NCBI GenBank assembly: GCA_037129475.1 | Contig: JBAXUY010000045.1 | Coordinates: 1 to 23,315, forward strand | DNA: 23,315 bases | Source: RGVT01 sp037129475 | Lineage (GTDB): Bacteria > Planctomycetota > Planctomycetia > Pirellulales > UBA1268 | Direction of reading: 5' to 3' | In this document: positions 1 to 6,254 of the stretch, one piece after another | Layout: every line of letters begins with the position of its first letter | How positions within the stretch are numbered: the first letter of the stretch is position 1 | Made by a program: the position numbers and the translations under genes | The notes under the pieces: model-generated | What the model was told of the DNA's origin: nothing | The model's database searches: none | The model's input: the letters and a program-made list of their open reading frames with translations, nothing else

Positions 1-60
1 GGAGGCCCGCAGTGAACGTCCGGCGACGGGATATGGGGAGCCCGAAGCCGGCGCGCCCGA
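1..60 (+). repeat. Dispersed repeat copy R1 (cut by window edge)
   Basis: This stretch is nearly identical to the reverse complement of 4504-4560 (copy R2). Both share the segment around GTCCGGCGACGGGATATGGG followed by GAGCCCGAAGCCGGCGC. More diverged copies lie at 4676-4740, 5711-5784 and 14884-14920. It sits directly upstream of the first gene and is truncated at its left end by the window. No protein coding is visible. The call rests on direct sequence comparison inside the window. Confidence 0.8.
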
Positions 61-139
61 AGCCGTGGTGGCCAAACGGCGCGGCCGCGTGGTACGCTCT
101 CCGCCCGTCAGGCTGGGAGACCCGGGAGGCATAGGGCCT

Positions 140-1450
140 ATGAGTCGTCTTTTCATGTGGAGCGTCGTCGCGATCGCGGCGCTCGCTGCTGGCGTGGGGC
201 GGGGTGAGGATCCCGTGCTCGTGAACATCACCGGGCCGCTCGCTGCGAAGGTTGGCGAGCGGGTGTCGTTCGAGGTGGAACTCGTCAACCGTGCCGGTCG
301 GCCGCTCACCGGGCTGCGGGTGGTCGACTACTTCGACGCGGGCTTCCATCACGAGGCATCGACGAGCCCGATCGAGCAGAAGGGCACGATCGACCTTGCC
401 GCCGGGACGACGCGCCGGCTGACGCTCGACTTTCTGCTCGACGAGCCGGGGCGGCAGTGCCATCGGGTCGAGATCCTCGATCAGGCACACAAGTACATGG
501 GCGGTGCCACGGAGTGCGTGCAGGTGGCCGCGGTGGTCGCGGCGGCACCGGCGCCCGTGATCGCGCCGCCGCCCGTGGTGGCACCGGCGCCCACCGTGAC
601 CCCGACCACGCCCCCTCTGCCGGCGCCGATCGTCGTGCCGCCGCTGGTCGCATCGTCGACCACGCCGCTCTTGCAGGCGGCACCCGCCGCGGCGGCGCTC
701 GAACTCGACCTCGTCGGTCCGTCCGAGGCGATGTCCGGCGCGGTCGCCGAATGCATCGCCACGGTGCGCAACGCGGGAGCGGTCGCCTCGCCGCCAACCA
801 CGCTCGAACTCACGTGGGACCCGCTGTTTTCCCCCCTCGAAGCATCCGACGGATACAAGCTCGGCACGGGCCAGGTCTCGTGGACATTGCCTGCGGTCGA
901 GCCGGGCGGGCAATTGCGGCGCCAGATCAATCTGCGAACGCAGGCGCCGACGACGAGCTTTCGGGAGTCACCGGCTTCGCGGTGCTGTGTGCGCGGCGTG
1001 CTCGGCGGCCTGCCGAGTGGCGTGATGGTGGCCGACGAGGCGTGCGTGATGGTGCGTTCCGTGACGCCGCGCCCCCGAACGCCCCGCGAAGCCGGCCTGC
1101 GGCTCTCGCTCGCCGATCTCGACGACCCTGTCCAACTCGGCGGAGCCACCTCGCTCGTGTGCACGGTCACCAACAACGGCACCGCGGCGTCGGGACGTCT
1201 GGATCTCGTCATCGTGCTGCCGGATCAGGCCCGGATCGTCGGTGAGCCGAGCCCGTCGCGGGTGCGGATCGACGGTGCGAATGTCGGGTTCGATTCCATC
1301 TCCACCCTGCCGCCCGGGGGGCACGCCACGTTCGAGGTTTCCTATCGCGTGCCCGTGGCCGGCAGCGCCCGGGCCACGGCGATCGTGACCGGTGCCGAAC
1401 TCGACGGCTCCCTCGAATCGACCTGCACGACGGCGTTCGCCGCGCCCTGA
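140..1450 (+). CDS. Secreted protein with three DUF11/CARDB-like beta-sandwich domains
   Basis: The 436-residue product starts with a signal peptide (hydrophobic WSVVAIAALAAGVG, about residues 6-20, then GRGEDP). The mature part has an N-terminal beta-sandwich-like domain (about 24-130), a Pro/Ala/Val-rich linker (about 131-186) and two more such domains (about 187-306 and 318-436). The last contains the typical CTVTNNGTAASG and LPPGGHATFEVSYRV signatures of DUF11/CARDB domains. Such proteins are usually exported structural or adhesive modules of the cell envelope in planctomycetes; this role is inferred. I chose the ATG at 140 over an in-frame start at 65 because the signal peptide begins there, a GGGAGG ribosome site lies about 11 bases upstream, and the region before it is repeat R1. 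Several cysteines (two in tandem near residue 282) could form disulfides. There is no LPXTG-type anchor. Confidence 0.8.
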   Translation: MSRLFMWSVVAIAALAAGVGRGEDPVLVNITGPLAAKVGERVSFEVELVNRAGRPLTGLRVVDYFDAGFHHEASTSPIEQKGTIDLAAGTTRRLTLDFLLDEPGRQCHRVEILDQAHKYMGGATECVQVAAVVAAAPAPVIAPPPVVAPAPTVTPTTPPLPAPIVVPPLVASSTTPLLQAAPAAAALELDLVGPSEAMSGAVAECIATVRNAGAVASPPTTLELTWDPLFSPLEASDGYKLGTGQVSWTLPAVEPGGQLRRQINLRTQAPTTSFRESPASRCCVRGVLGGLPSGVMVADEACVMVRSVTPRPRTPREAGLRLSLADLDDPVQLGGATSLVCTVTNNGTAASGRLDLVIVLPDQARIVGEPSPSRVRIDGANVGFDSISTLPPGGHATFEVSYRVPVAGSARATAIVTGAELDGSLESTCTTAFAAP

Positions 1451-1560
1451 GGCCCGCACGACCGGCACGACCGGTGCAGGTTTCCGCGTCCGTCCCACGA
1501 TGATCGAAGGCGCTCCGCCGCGGCGGCTGCGATCGCCGATGACATGTGGGGAGGTCGGCG

Positions 1561-2820
1561 ATGCTCGTGGTCACGGCGAACTGGGCGATACCCGACGGCA
1601 GCGTGGCCGCGCTGCCGCGTGCGGCGCTGCACGCCCGCCTGATCGACGACATCCGGCGCACCGCGGTGCGGGCGGGCATGAGGCACGACGGCCGGTATCG
1701 CCCCATCGAGCGGTTGGTCGTCGTGCTGGCGGGAGACACCATCGACGGGCTCGTGAGCGGCCGTTGGACCGGCGACGTCCGCCCGTGGGAACGGGGTCGC
1801 CGCGTGACGGCGCGCCACGAGGAGGTGTTTCGCGCCGCAGCGCGACACGCCGGCCGGCCGCTGGCCGCCCTCACGCGTCTGGCACGGCGAGGCGTCGTCG
1901 TGCCGGCCACGGACCGTCGTGGACGGCCCGTGGTGGGTGCACGGATCGTCGTACCCGTGCACCTGGTGATACTTGCCGGCGATCGCGATGCGGCGTTCGA
2001 AAGACTCCATGGCCGTGCATGGTCGGAGCGACGCGGCATCGGCATCGGCAGCGTCTGGAACGGCGAAGGGTTCGCCGTCACTCATGGCGCCGCGTGCGAT
2101 CCGCTCACGGCCGGCGGGGATCGGCCGACCCTGCTCGAGAGCCTCGCCGTCGATCTGCTCGCCCGCTTCGGTGCGACCCTCGCCGAACGGGCCGGGGTCG
2201 CGGATGCAGGACGCAGGATCGTGCGAAACCTCGCCGACGGTCAGCCGTTCGACATGCCGCTGCGGCTTTCCGCGGCGCTGCGGGCGATCACGCAAGAAGG
2301 TAGCGACGCGGACTGGATCACCGCCGCGTGGCACCGGTCCGTCGATCGATGGGACCGCGCGGCACGGCGGGCGGGGTGCGGGAACGGGCACGACGAAGTG
2401 GCCGCGATCGCATCGTGGATGCATGCCCTCGGGGACGGTGCTGCGACCCGGACGGCGGCGCGCACGGTCGTCGCGGCGCTGGCGGCATCGCTGCCGGCCG
2501 CGGCCAGCCGTCAACGCGGGCATCGTCTCACGGTGCTCGGCCATCCGGCGACGAGCATCGACACCGCCGGCGGACACGTCGTTTGCCTGGGGGCCCCATC
2601 CATGCGACCATGCGCCGAGCGGGCGGTGCACGGCCCGGTGACCGGAGGCGTGTCGTGCATCGAAACGGCTCCCGTCGTCTGGCCCACACGCTTCCCGGCT
2701 GTCGCGATTCCCGAGGCGGACGAGGGCGGGGGGCATGGGGCAGCGTGGTGGCCACTGTGGGATGTCGACGCTCCGAGGGCCGGCCGCTCCGAAAGGGAAC
2801 CGATCCTCGAAGCCGCGTGA
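1561..2820 (+). CDS. Degenerate metallophosphoesterase-like protein
   Basis: A 419-residue protein with no signal peptide. Its N-terminal half has the layout of calcineurin-like phosphoesterases. The strand VVVLAGDTIDGL (residues 53-64) fits the GDxxD metal motif, VILAGDRD (136-143) sits where GNHD/E is expected, THG (174-176) could be the next histidine, and LGHP (326-329) may be a relic of GHxH. The first D-x-H motif, expected near the N-terminus, is replaced by VTANWAIPDG, so the metal site looks incomplete. The C-terminal half (about 190-419) is not recognised. ATG at 1561 is chosen because GGGGAGGT lies 6-13 bases upstream and overlaps an alternative GTG at 1546. It lies between the beta-sandwich gene and cutA on the same strand, 47 bases before cutA. 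Superfamily assignment is inference from motif order; catalytic activity is uncertain. Confidence 0.6.
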   Translation: MLVVTANWAIPDGSVAALPRAALHARLIDDIRRTAVRAGMRHDGRYRPIERLVVVLAGDTIDGLVSGRWTGDVRPWERGRRVTARHEEVFRAAARHAGRPLAALTRLARRGVVVPATDRRGRPVVGARIVVPVHLVILAGDRDAAFERLHGRAWSERRGIGIGSVWNGEGFAVTHGAACDPLTAGGDRPTLLESLAVDLLARFGATLAERAGVADAGRRIVRNLADGQPFDMPLRLSAALRAITQEGSDADWITAAWHRSVDRWDRAARRAGCGNGHDEVAAIASWMHALGDGAATRTAARTVVAALAASLPAAASRQRGHRLTVLGHPATSIDTAGGHVVCLGAPSMRPCAERAVHGPVTGGVSCIETAPVVWPTRFPAVAIPEADEGGGHGAAWWPLWDVDAPRAGRSEREPILEAA

Positions 2821-2867
2821 ACCAGCCGCGAGCACCAGCCGGGCGGAGCCGAGTGAAGGAGAGCAGC

Positions 2868-3254
2868 ATGCCGGATGCCACGAGCGAGTCGCCGCTCCAG
2901 GAACTGGGCACCGTCGTCGAGATCCGAACGGCGTTTTCCCGGCAGGATCGTGCGGCTGCCTGTGCACGGCGGTTGATCGACGCGCGGCTGGCGGCCTGCG
3001 TCCAGATCGACGGCCCCGTGACGAGCGTGTATCGCTGGCAGGGCGAGGTGGAAACCGCCGAGGAGTATCGCTGCACATGCAAGACAAGTTCCATGCGCGC
3101 AGCGGCCTGCATGGACGACATCCTCGCCAACTACGAGTACGAGACACCGGAAGTGATCGCGACGGTCGTTCGCGCCTCGATTTCCTATGCCGCGTGGGTG
3201 CAGGCCGAGGTGGCGAAGGAGTGCACCGCCGGGAATGAATGCGATGTCACCTGA
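2868..3254 (+). CDS. cutA: Divalent-cation tolerance protein CutA
   Basis: A 128-residue product that fits the small CutA family, known as cytoplasmic trimers with a ferredoxin-like fold linked to copper and other divalent-ion tolerance. Visible family features are the ACARRLIDARLAACVQI helix-strand (about residues 26-42), the VYRWQGEVETAEEY strand pair (about 49-62), and the C-terminal ETPEVIATVV followed by a WVQAE helix. An N-terminal extension of about 15 residues precedes the conserved core. ATG at 2868 is preceded by AAGGAGAG at good spacing. The frame continues open upstream, but that part overlaps the preceding gene out of frame and is not coding. The 3' end overlaps the start of the next gene, so translation is probably coupled. 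Metal specificity cannot be read from the sequence. Confidence 0.93.
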   Translation: MPDATSESPLQELGTVVEIRTAFSRQDRAAACARRLIDARLAACVQIDGPVTSVYRWQGEVETAEEYRCTCKTSSMRAAACMDDILANYEYETPEVIATVVRASISYAAWVQAEVAKECTAGNECDVT

Positions 3255-3732
3255 CGGGCACGACGCGCTGTACGCATTCGATGCCACGCTGCACCGGATG
3301 CCCGACGCCGTGCCACCCGGCCCGCCTCACGTGGACGCCTGGGGCACGTGGCCGACGCTTGCCGCCGGGCATGCACGCGCCGTGGTCCCGTTTTCGATCG
3401 GCCTCGACGACGCATTCGCCCGGCTCGATCGGCTCGACCGCATGTTCACCGAGCCCGACGGGTCGTTCGTCTGGACGAGCCCGCGGGAAGGGCTGTCCTG
3501 GCAGGTGGATGGCAACGCGTTCGAAAAGGACGGCCGTTTGCTCCTGGTCGACCTCAAGGGGAGTTGCCCGGCCGACGCCTTCGATCGGCTGCTGTTCGCC
3601 ATCGGCTGGCCGGCCGAACCGGTCATGCTGCAGCTGGTGAAACCGGCGGTCTTTCTCGACGAGGCCACGTTTCGCCGACACGCGGCGGCTCGTGGGGCGG
3701 CGGGGGATGGGGAGACTTTGCGTCCGCGATGA
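3235..3732 (+). CDS. Conserved-looking hypothetical protein, about 165 residues
   Basis: I do not recognise the family. The product is soluble with no signal peptide or membrane span. It has a mixed helix/strand character with FSIGLDDAFARLDRLDRMF (about residues 49-67), a tryptophan-bearing FVWTSP/LSWQVDG section, and a hydrophobic strand LLLVDLKG. The gene starts inside the cutA 3' end, 20 bases before its stop if ATG 3235 is used or 11 bases if ATG 3244 is used. A GAAGGAG at 3215-3221 favours 3235. The overlap and same-strand arrangement argue for co-expression with cutA. Codon composition resembles its neighbours. A longer in-frame extension to 3187 lies wholly within cutA and was rejected. 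Confidence 0.7.
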   Translation: MNAMSPDGHDALYAFDATLHRMPDAVPPGPPHVDAWGTWPTLAAGHARAVVPFSIGLDDAFARLDRLDRMFTEPDGSFVWTSPREGLSWQVDGNAFEKDGRLLLVDLKGSCPADAFDRLLFAIGWPAEPVMLQLVKPAVFLDEATFRRHAAARGAAGDGETLRPR

Positions 3733-3835
3733 CGGGCCCGAATGGCAGGCTTTTCCAGCCCTGCCCGGAAACCACCGCAGCCGGAAGGTACTCTGCCGAT
3801 ACACGATAGAGATTTTCTCGCGGAGGCACTCTTCA

Positions 3836-4498
3836 ATGCGGCGCACGGCTTTGTTCCTGCTGGCGATCGGTGGTTTCGTCGTCCTCGGGGAGAACGGCGC
3901 CCACGCGGGCCCGCAGCCCGCCGCCCTCACCGTCGCCTACGGCAACGGCGTGCATGCCTACTTCGACGGCGACTATCAGTGCAGCTACGACGAACTCTCG
4001 GGTGTGATCGAGGCCGGCAGCAACGACCCGCGTGCCCACTACTTCCGTGGCCTCGCCGCCCTGAAGCTCGGTCGTCTCGACGAAGCCGAGGCCGACTTTC
4101 AGCAGGGGGCCAACCTCGAGGCCGAGGGCCGCGGCGGCCAGAGCAGCCGGGCCATTTCGCTGGCGCTCGAGCGTGTGCAGGGCTGCGACCGGCTCAAGCT
4201 CGAACGGTATCGCGGCCAGGCCCGCGTGGCGATGCTCCAGCGCGACCGCGAATTGACCCGGCGACGCTACTCCGACATCGAAGAAGCAGAAGCCGATGTG
4301 CTGCGGCGGCGGCGCCCGGAGCGGATGGAGCCGGCCGAACCGCTCGCTGCTCCCGTGCCGAAGGGCGACCAGGCTGCCGAGGCTGAAGAACCGGCTGCCG
4401 AAGAGACCGAGAAGCCGCGTGTGGAACGCGAGGAGCCGGCCGAGCCCGCCGAGAAGCCGACCGACACGGCGAACCCGTTCGCGGACGAGCCGGCATAG
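3836..4498 (+). CDS. Secreted TPR-like repeat protein with acidic Ala/Glu/Pro tail
   Basis: The 220-residue product begins with a signal peptide (MRRTALFLLAIGGFVVLG, cleavage likely near AHAG). Residues about 30-110 resemble paired tetratricopeptide helices: AYGNGVHAYFDGDYQCSYDE, then DPRAHYFRGLAALKLGRLDE and AEADFQQGANLEA. Residues about 115-155 are a basic helix rich in Arg. The tail from about 160 is low-complexity Glu/Ala/Pro/Lys ending NPFADEPA. TPR modules mediate protein contacts, so a periplasmic scaffolding role is plausible, but the partner is unknown. ATG 3836 follows CGGAGG with 9-10 bases spacing. It is 103 bases after the previous gene and is followed within 6 bases by repeat R2. 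Confidence 0.8.
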   Translation: MRRTALFLLAIGGFVVLGENGAHAGPQPAALTVAYGNGVHAYFDGDYQCSYDELSGVIEAGSNDPRAHYFRGLAALKLGRLDEAEADFQQGANLEAEGRGGQSSRAISLALERVQGCDRLKLERYRGQARVAMLQRDRELTRRRYSDIEEAEADVLRRRRPERMEPAEPLAAPVPKGDQAAEAEEPAAEETEKPRVEREEPAEPAEKPTDTANPFADEPA

Positions 4499-4503
4499 CT
4501 GGT

Positions 4504-4576
4504 GCGCCGGCTTCGGGCTCCCCATATCCCGTCGCCGGACGCTCGCTGCGCCCCTCCTGGCAATCCTGTTCGGCAC
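4504..4576 (-). repeat. Dispersed repeat copy R2
   Basis: Reading the minus strand, this copy runs from GTGCCGAACAGGATTGCCA through GCAGCGAGCGTCCGGCGACG to GAGCCCGAAGCCGGCGC. Its right half matches R1 (1-60) almost perfectly, and its left half matches R3 (5711-5784). It begins 5 bases after the stop of the TPR-like gene. With R3 it forms an inverted pair around the IS4 remnant and hairpin cluster. A CGGG...CCCG stem with a 10-base loop is conserved in the core. Confidence 0.85.
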
Positions 4577-4588
4577 GGTACGTGCTCA

Positions 4589-4624
4589 CACCCTCGCCCT
4601 TTGGGAGAGGGCAGGGTGAGGGTG
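4589..4624. repeat. Imperfect hairpin repeat, CACCCTC/GAGGGTG type
   Basis: CACCCTCGCCCT is followed by TTGGGAG and then AGGGCAGGGTGAGGGTG, so the ends are complementary and can form a long GC-rich stem. The motif resembles a hairpin repeat commonly seen in the spacers of many GC-rich bacteria. It may help end transcription of the gene ending at 4498, but there is no T-tract, so this is only a possibility. Confidence 0.6.
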
Positions 4625-4651
4625 CCTTCGTATTCTGCGATCTTGATGGAG

Positions 4652-4669
4652 GACAGGCTTCAGCCTGTC
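4652..4669. repeat. Perfect 7-bp hairpin GACAGGC-TTCA-GCCTGTC
   Basis: Seven perfectly paired bases close a TTCA tetraloop. It is one of a series of short palindromes in the 4499-5088 spacer. No T-tract follows, so it is not a standard intrinsic terminator. A related but less regular motif (CAGGCCTGTC) occurs near 14850 downstream of the sdh operon. Confidence 0.65.
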
Positions 4670-4675
4670 ATGCCT

Positions 4676-4740
4676 CAACGCGCCCAATCCGGCTCGGGGT
4701 TACCCCGTGCCGTCTCGCCGGACGTTCGCTGCGGCCCTCC
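4676..4740 (-). repeat. Dispersed repeat copy R4
   Basis: On the minus strand the copy reads GAGGGCCGCAGCGAACGTCC, GGCGAGACGGCACGGGGTAA and CCCCGAGCCGGATTGGGCG. It matches R3 (5711-5784) over the first two thirds and R5 (14884-14920) over the last third, so it links the family members. Its core CGGGGT-A-ACCCCG is a perfect palindrome with a one-base centre. Confidence 0.8.
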
Positions 4741-4829
4741 AGGCCTCCACTCACTCGGATGTGCCTGCGCTGCGCCTGGCGGCTGTCGCGCCGTCGCCGC
4801 CGTCCCGGCGTCGGCTCCGGCTTACGGTC

Positions 4830-4906
4830 GCCGGGCAAAGCCCGGCTCCCACGCCTTCGGCGTCAGGGCCGGAGGCCCGGGTGAGCACCAGCGGGCGGAG
4901 GCCCGC
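4830..4906. repeat. Cluster of four consecutive perfect hairpins
   Basis: Four perfect palindromes follow each other: GCCGGGC-AAA-GCCCGGC (4830-4846), ACGCC-TTC-GGCGT (4851-4863), GGGCC-GGA-GGCCC (4866-4878) and GCGGGC-GGAG-GCCCGC (4891-4906). Each has a 3-4 base loop. They lie in a gene-free stretch. From 4907 to 5088 I see no further gene or clear structure. Confidence 0.7.
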
Positions 4907-5088
4907 CAAGCGAACAGCGGCACGATGCCGGGTGTTCGCGTGAAGATGGCTGCGCTGGTCACATACGCCGGCTCAACGGCAGGGGTAACCCCTCGCCTCC
5001 CCCTCTCGAATGAGCCTGGCTCGTCGGCCACCGTCTGCGCAGCAGCGAACCCCACGGATCAATACAACCGTGGCTACGCCATCGCGGA

Positions 5089-5629
5089 TTACTTCCGTGA
5101 TCTGATGAAGGCCTCGAGTTCTTTGAGACTGGCGAGGCCGATGAGGGAGTACCACACCATCTGGTACATCGCCCGGTTCGGCTTCTCCCCGGTGTAGATC
5201 AGGATCAGCATGCAGACGATCATGGCGCAGTACGCCTGGATCTCCACGCAGATCAGCCGCACGGGGTGGTCGGGACGCGTACGGTGCCGCGTCTTCCAGC
5301 CCAGTTCGACGACCTCGTCGCTGATCACACCTGCGGCATGATCGGCTGCCGTGAGCTCGTTGGCCTGTGTGACCGTGGCCGCGATCTTGTCTCGCACCCT
5401 GCAGACATAGCTGCTGCCCTTGGCATGAATCACGTTCCAGAGCCCGAACTTGGTGTATCCCCGATCGACCACGTAGCAGCGATCGGCCTCGACCGTCCGC
5501 TCCAGAACCGCCCGCTCGTCGGCCTCGCCCTTCCTTGCGGAGCCGCGAGAGCAAGGGACGGATCTTCCGCAGGAACTTCAGTCCCTGGACATCCTGATCG
5601 CGAATCCCGCGCCTTTTACGTCCGGCCAT
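5089..5629 (-). pseudogene. IS4-family transposase remnant with two internal deletions
   Basis: From ATG at 5629 the frame gives MAGRKRRGIRDQDVQGL and KFLRKIRPLLSRLRKEG, an N-terminus typical of IS4-type DDE transposases. Near 5528-5533 the reading frame shifts and continues as ERTVEADRCYVVDRGY, which holds the DxGY box with one catalytic Asp. It runs on as LWNVIHAKGSSYVCRVRDK and ends LILIYTGEKPNRAMYQMV...FIRSRK at the TAA at 5089. Near 5246-5251 HPVRLICV is joined directly to EIQAYCAMIVCML. In intact relatives a segment with the Y-R-E-K box lies between these parts. The first Asp region and the catalytic Glu region are therefore missing, leaving about 180 codons where the family has roughly 350-450. 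No clear terminal inverted repeats or target duplications were seen. It cannot encode an active transposase. Confidence 0.85.
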
Positions 5630-5710
5630 GGCGGGAACGATAACGCCATCAAGACCAGAGCGCAAGTTCCCTATCTTCGCAATCGTCGTCAGGTCCGATG
5701 CGCAAATCTC

Positions 5711-5784
5711 GTGCCGAACAGGATTGCCACGAGGGCCGCAGCGAACGTCCGGCGAGACGGTACGGGGCTGCCCCGAGCCGGCGC
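5711..5784 (+). repeat. Dispersed repeat copy R3
   Basis: The copy reads GTGCCGAACAGGATTGCCAC, then GAGGGCCGCAGCGAACGTCC, GGCGAGACGGTACGGGGCTG and CCCCGAGCCGGCGCC. It matches R2 in its left half and R4 in its middle. The palindromic core is CGGGGC-T-GCCCCG. It lies between the IS4 remnant start (5629) and the DUF423 gene end (5832). The rest of the 202-base spacer holds nothing else I can support. Confidence 0.8.
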
Positions 5785-5831
5785 CCGCGCAAGCTCCGAA
5801 CGCAGGCCGTGGTCGCATACCGCCAACGTGC

Positions 5832-6227
5832 CTACTCGGCCGAGCTGCACGTCCAGCCGGCGGCGGCGAGGCAGGCCCAGCCCACGAGCATGAGCACGCC
5901 GCCGATCGGCACGATCGCCCCGAGAATTTTCACGCCGGAGAGCGCGAGCGCTGCGAGGAACCCGCTGAAGATCAGCGTGCCGAAGAGGAACGACCAGCCG
6001 GCGGCTACGAGGAGTCCACGGGACGCGGCAGCCTGGGGAAGGCCTGCGCAGAGGCCGACGAGCACGATTGCGAGGGCGTGGAAGAGGCAGTAACGCACGG
6101 CCGTCTCCCAGTTGGCGGCCTGGCCATTGGCGTCGAGCAGGGCCTTGAGCCCGTGGGCGCCGAACGAGCCGGCGGCCACGCCGACGAAGCCGAGCACCGC
6201 ACCGGAGACGAGCCAGAGTCGCAGCAT
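5832..6227 (-). CDS. DUF423 (YgdD-type) small integral membrane protein
   Basis: A 131-residue protein of the usual length for DUF423. The family hallmark GSFGAHGLKALLD follows the first membrane helix (about residues 21-33). Four hydrophobic helices are visible (about 3-22, 45-65, 70-96 and 100-124), with ETAVRYCLFHALAIVL in the second and LFGTLIFSGFLAALAL in the third. E. coli YgdD is the best known member, and its molecular role is not established. The start lies 27 bases after the secretin stop on the same strand, so the two are probably co-transcribed with the secretin first. The ribosome site is weak, suggesting read-through expression. Family assignment is firm, function is open. Confidence 0.88.
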   Translation of the reverse strand: MLRLWLVSGAVLGFVGVAAGSFGAHGLKALLDANGQAANWETAVRYCLFHALAIVLVGLCAGLPQAAASRGLLVAAGWSFLFGTLIFSGFLAALALSGVKILGAIVPIGGVLMLVGWACLAAAGWTCSSAE

Positions 6228-6254
6228 GGGATGGAGGGCCGGCCACCGTGGAAT

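Noticed and set aside
1455..1476. Possible terminator hairpin (ACCGG-CACGA-CCGGT) after the beta-sandwich gene
   Set aside because: The stem is only 5 bp with no T-tract, so it could arise by chance in GC-rich sequence.
1342..3147. 601-codon minus-strand frame opposite the phosphoesterase-like gene and cutA
   Set aside because: It crosses several real plus-strand genes and reads as low-complexity Arg/Pro-rich sequence; treated as a shadow.
4830..4906. Possible CRISPR-like array of palindromes
   Set aside because: The palindromes differ from one another and there are no identical repeats with unique spacers or cas genes.
4502..5197. 231-codon plus-strand frame in the repeat island
   Set aside because: It translates repeats and hairpins and runs antisense into the transposase remnant; there is no ribosome site or recognisable domain.
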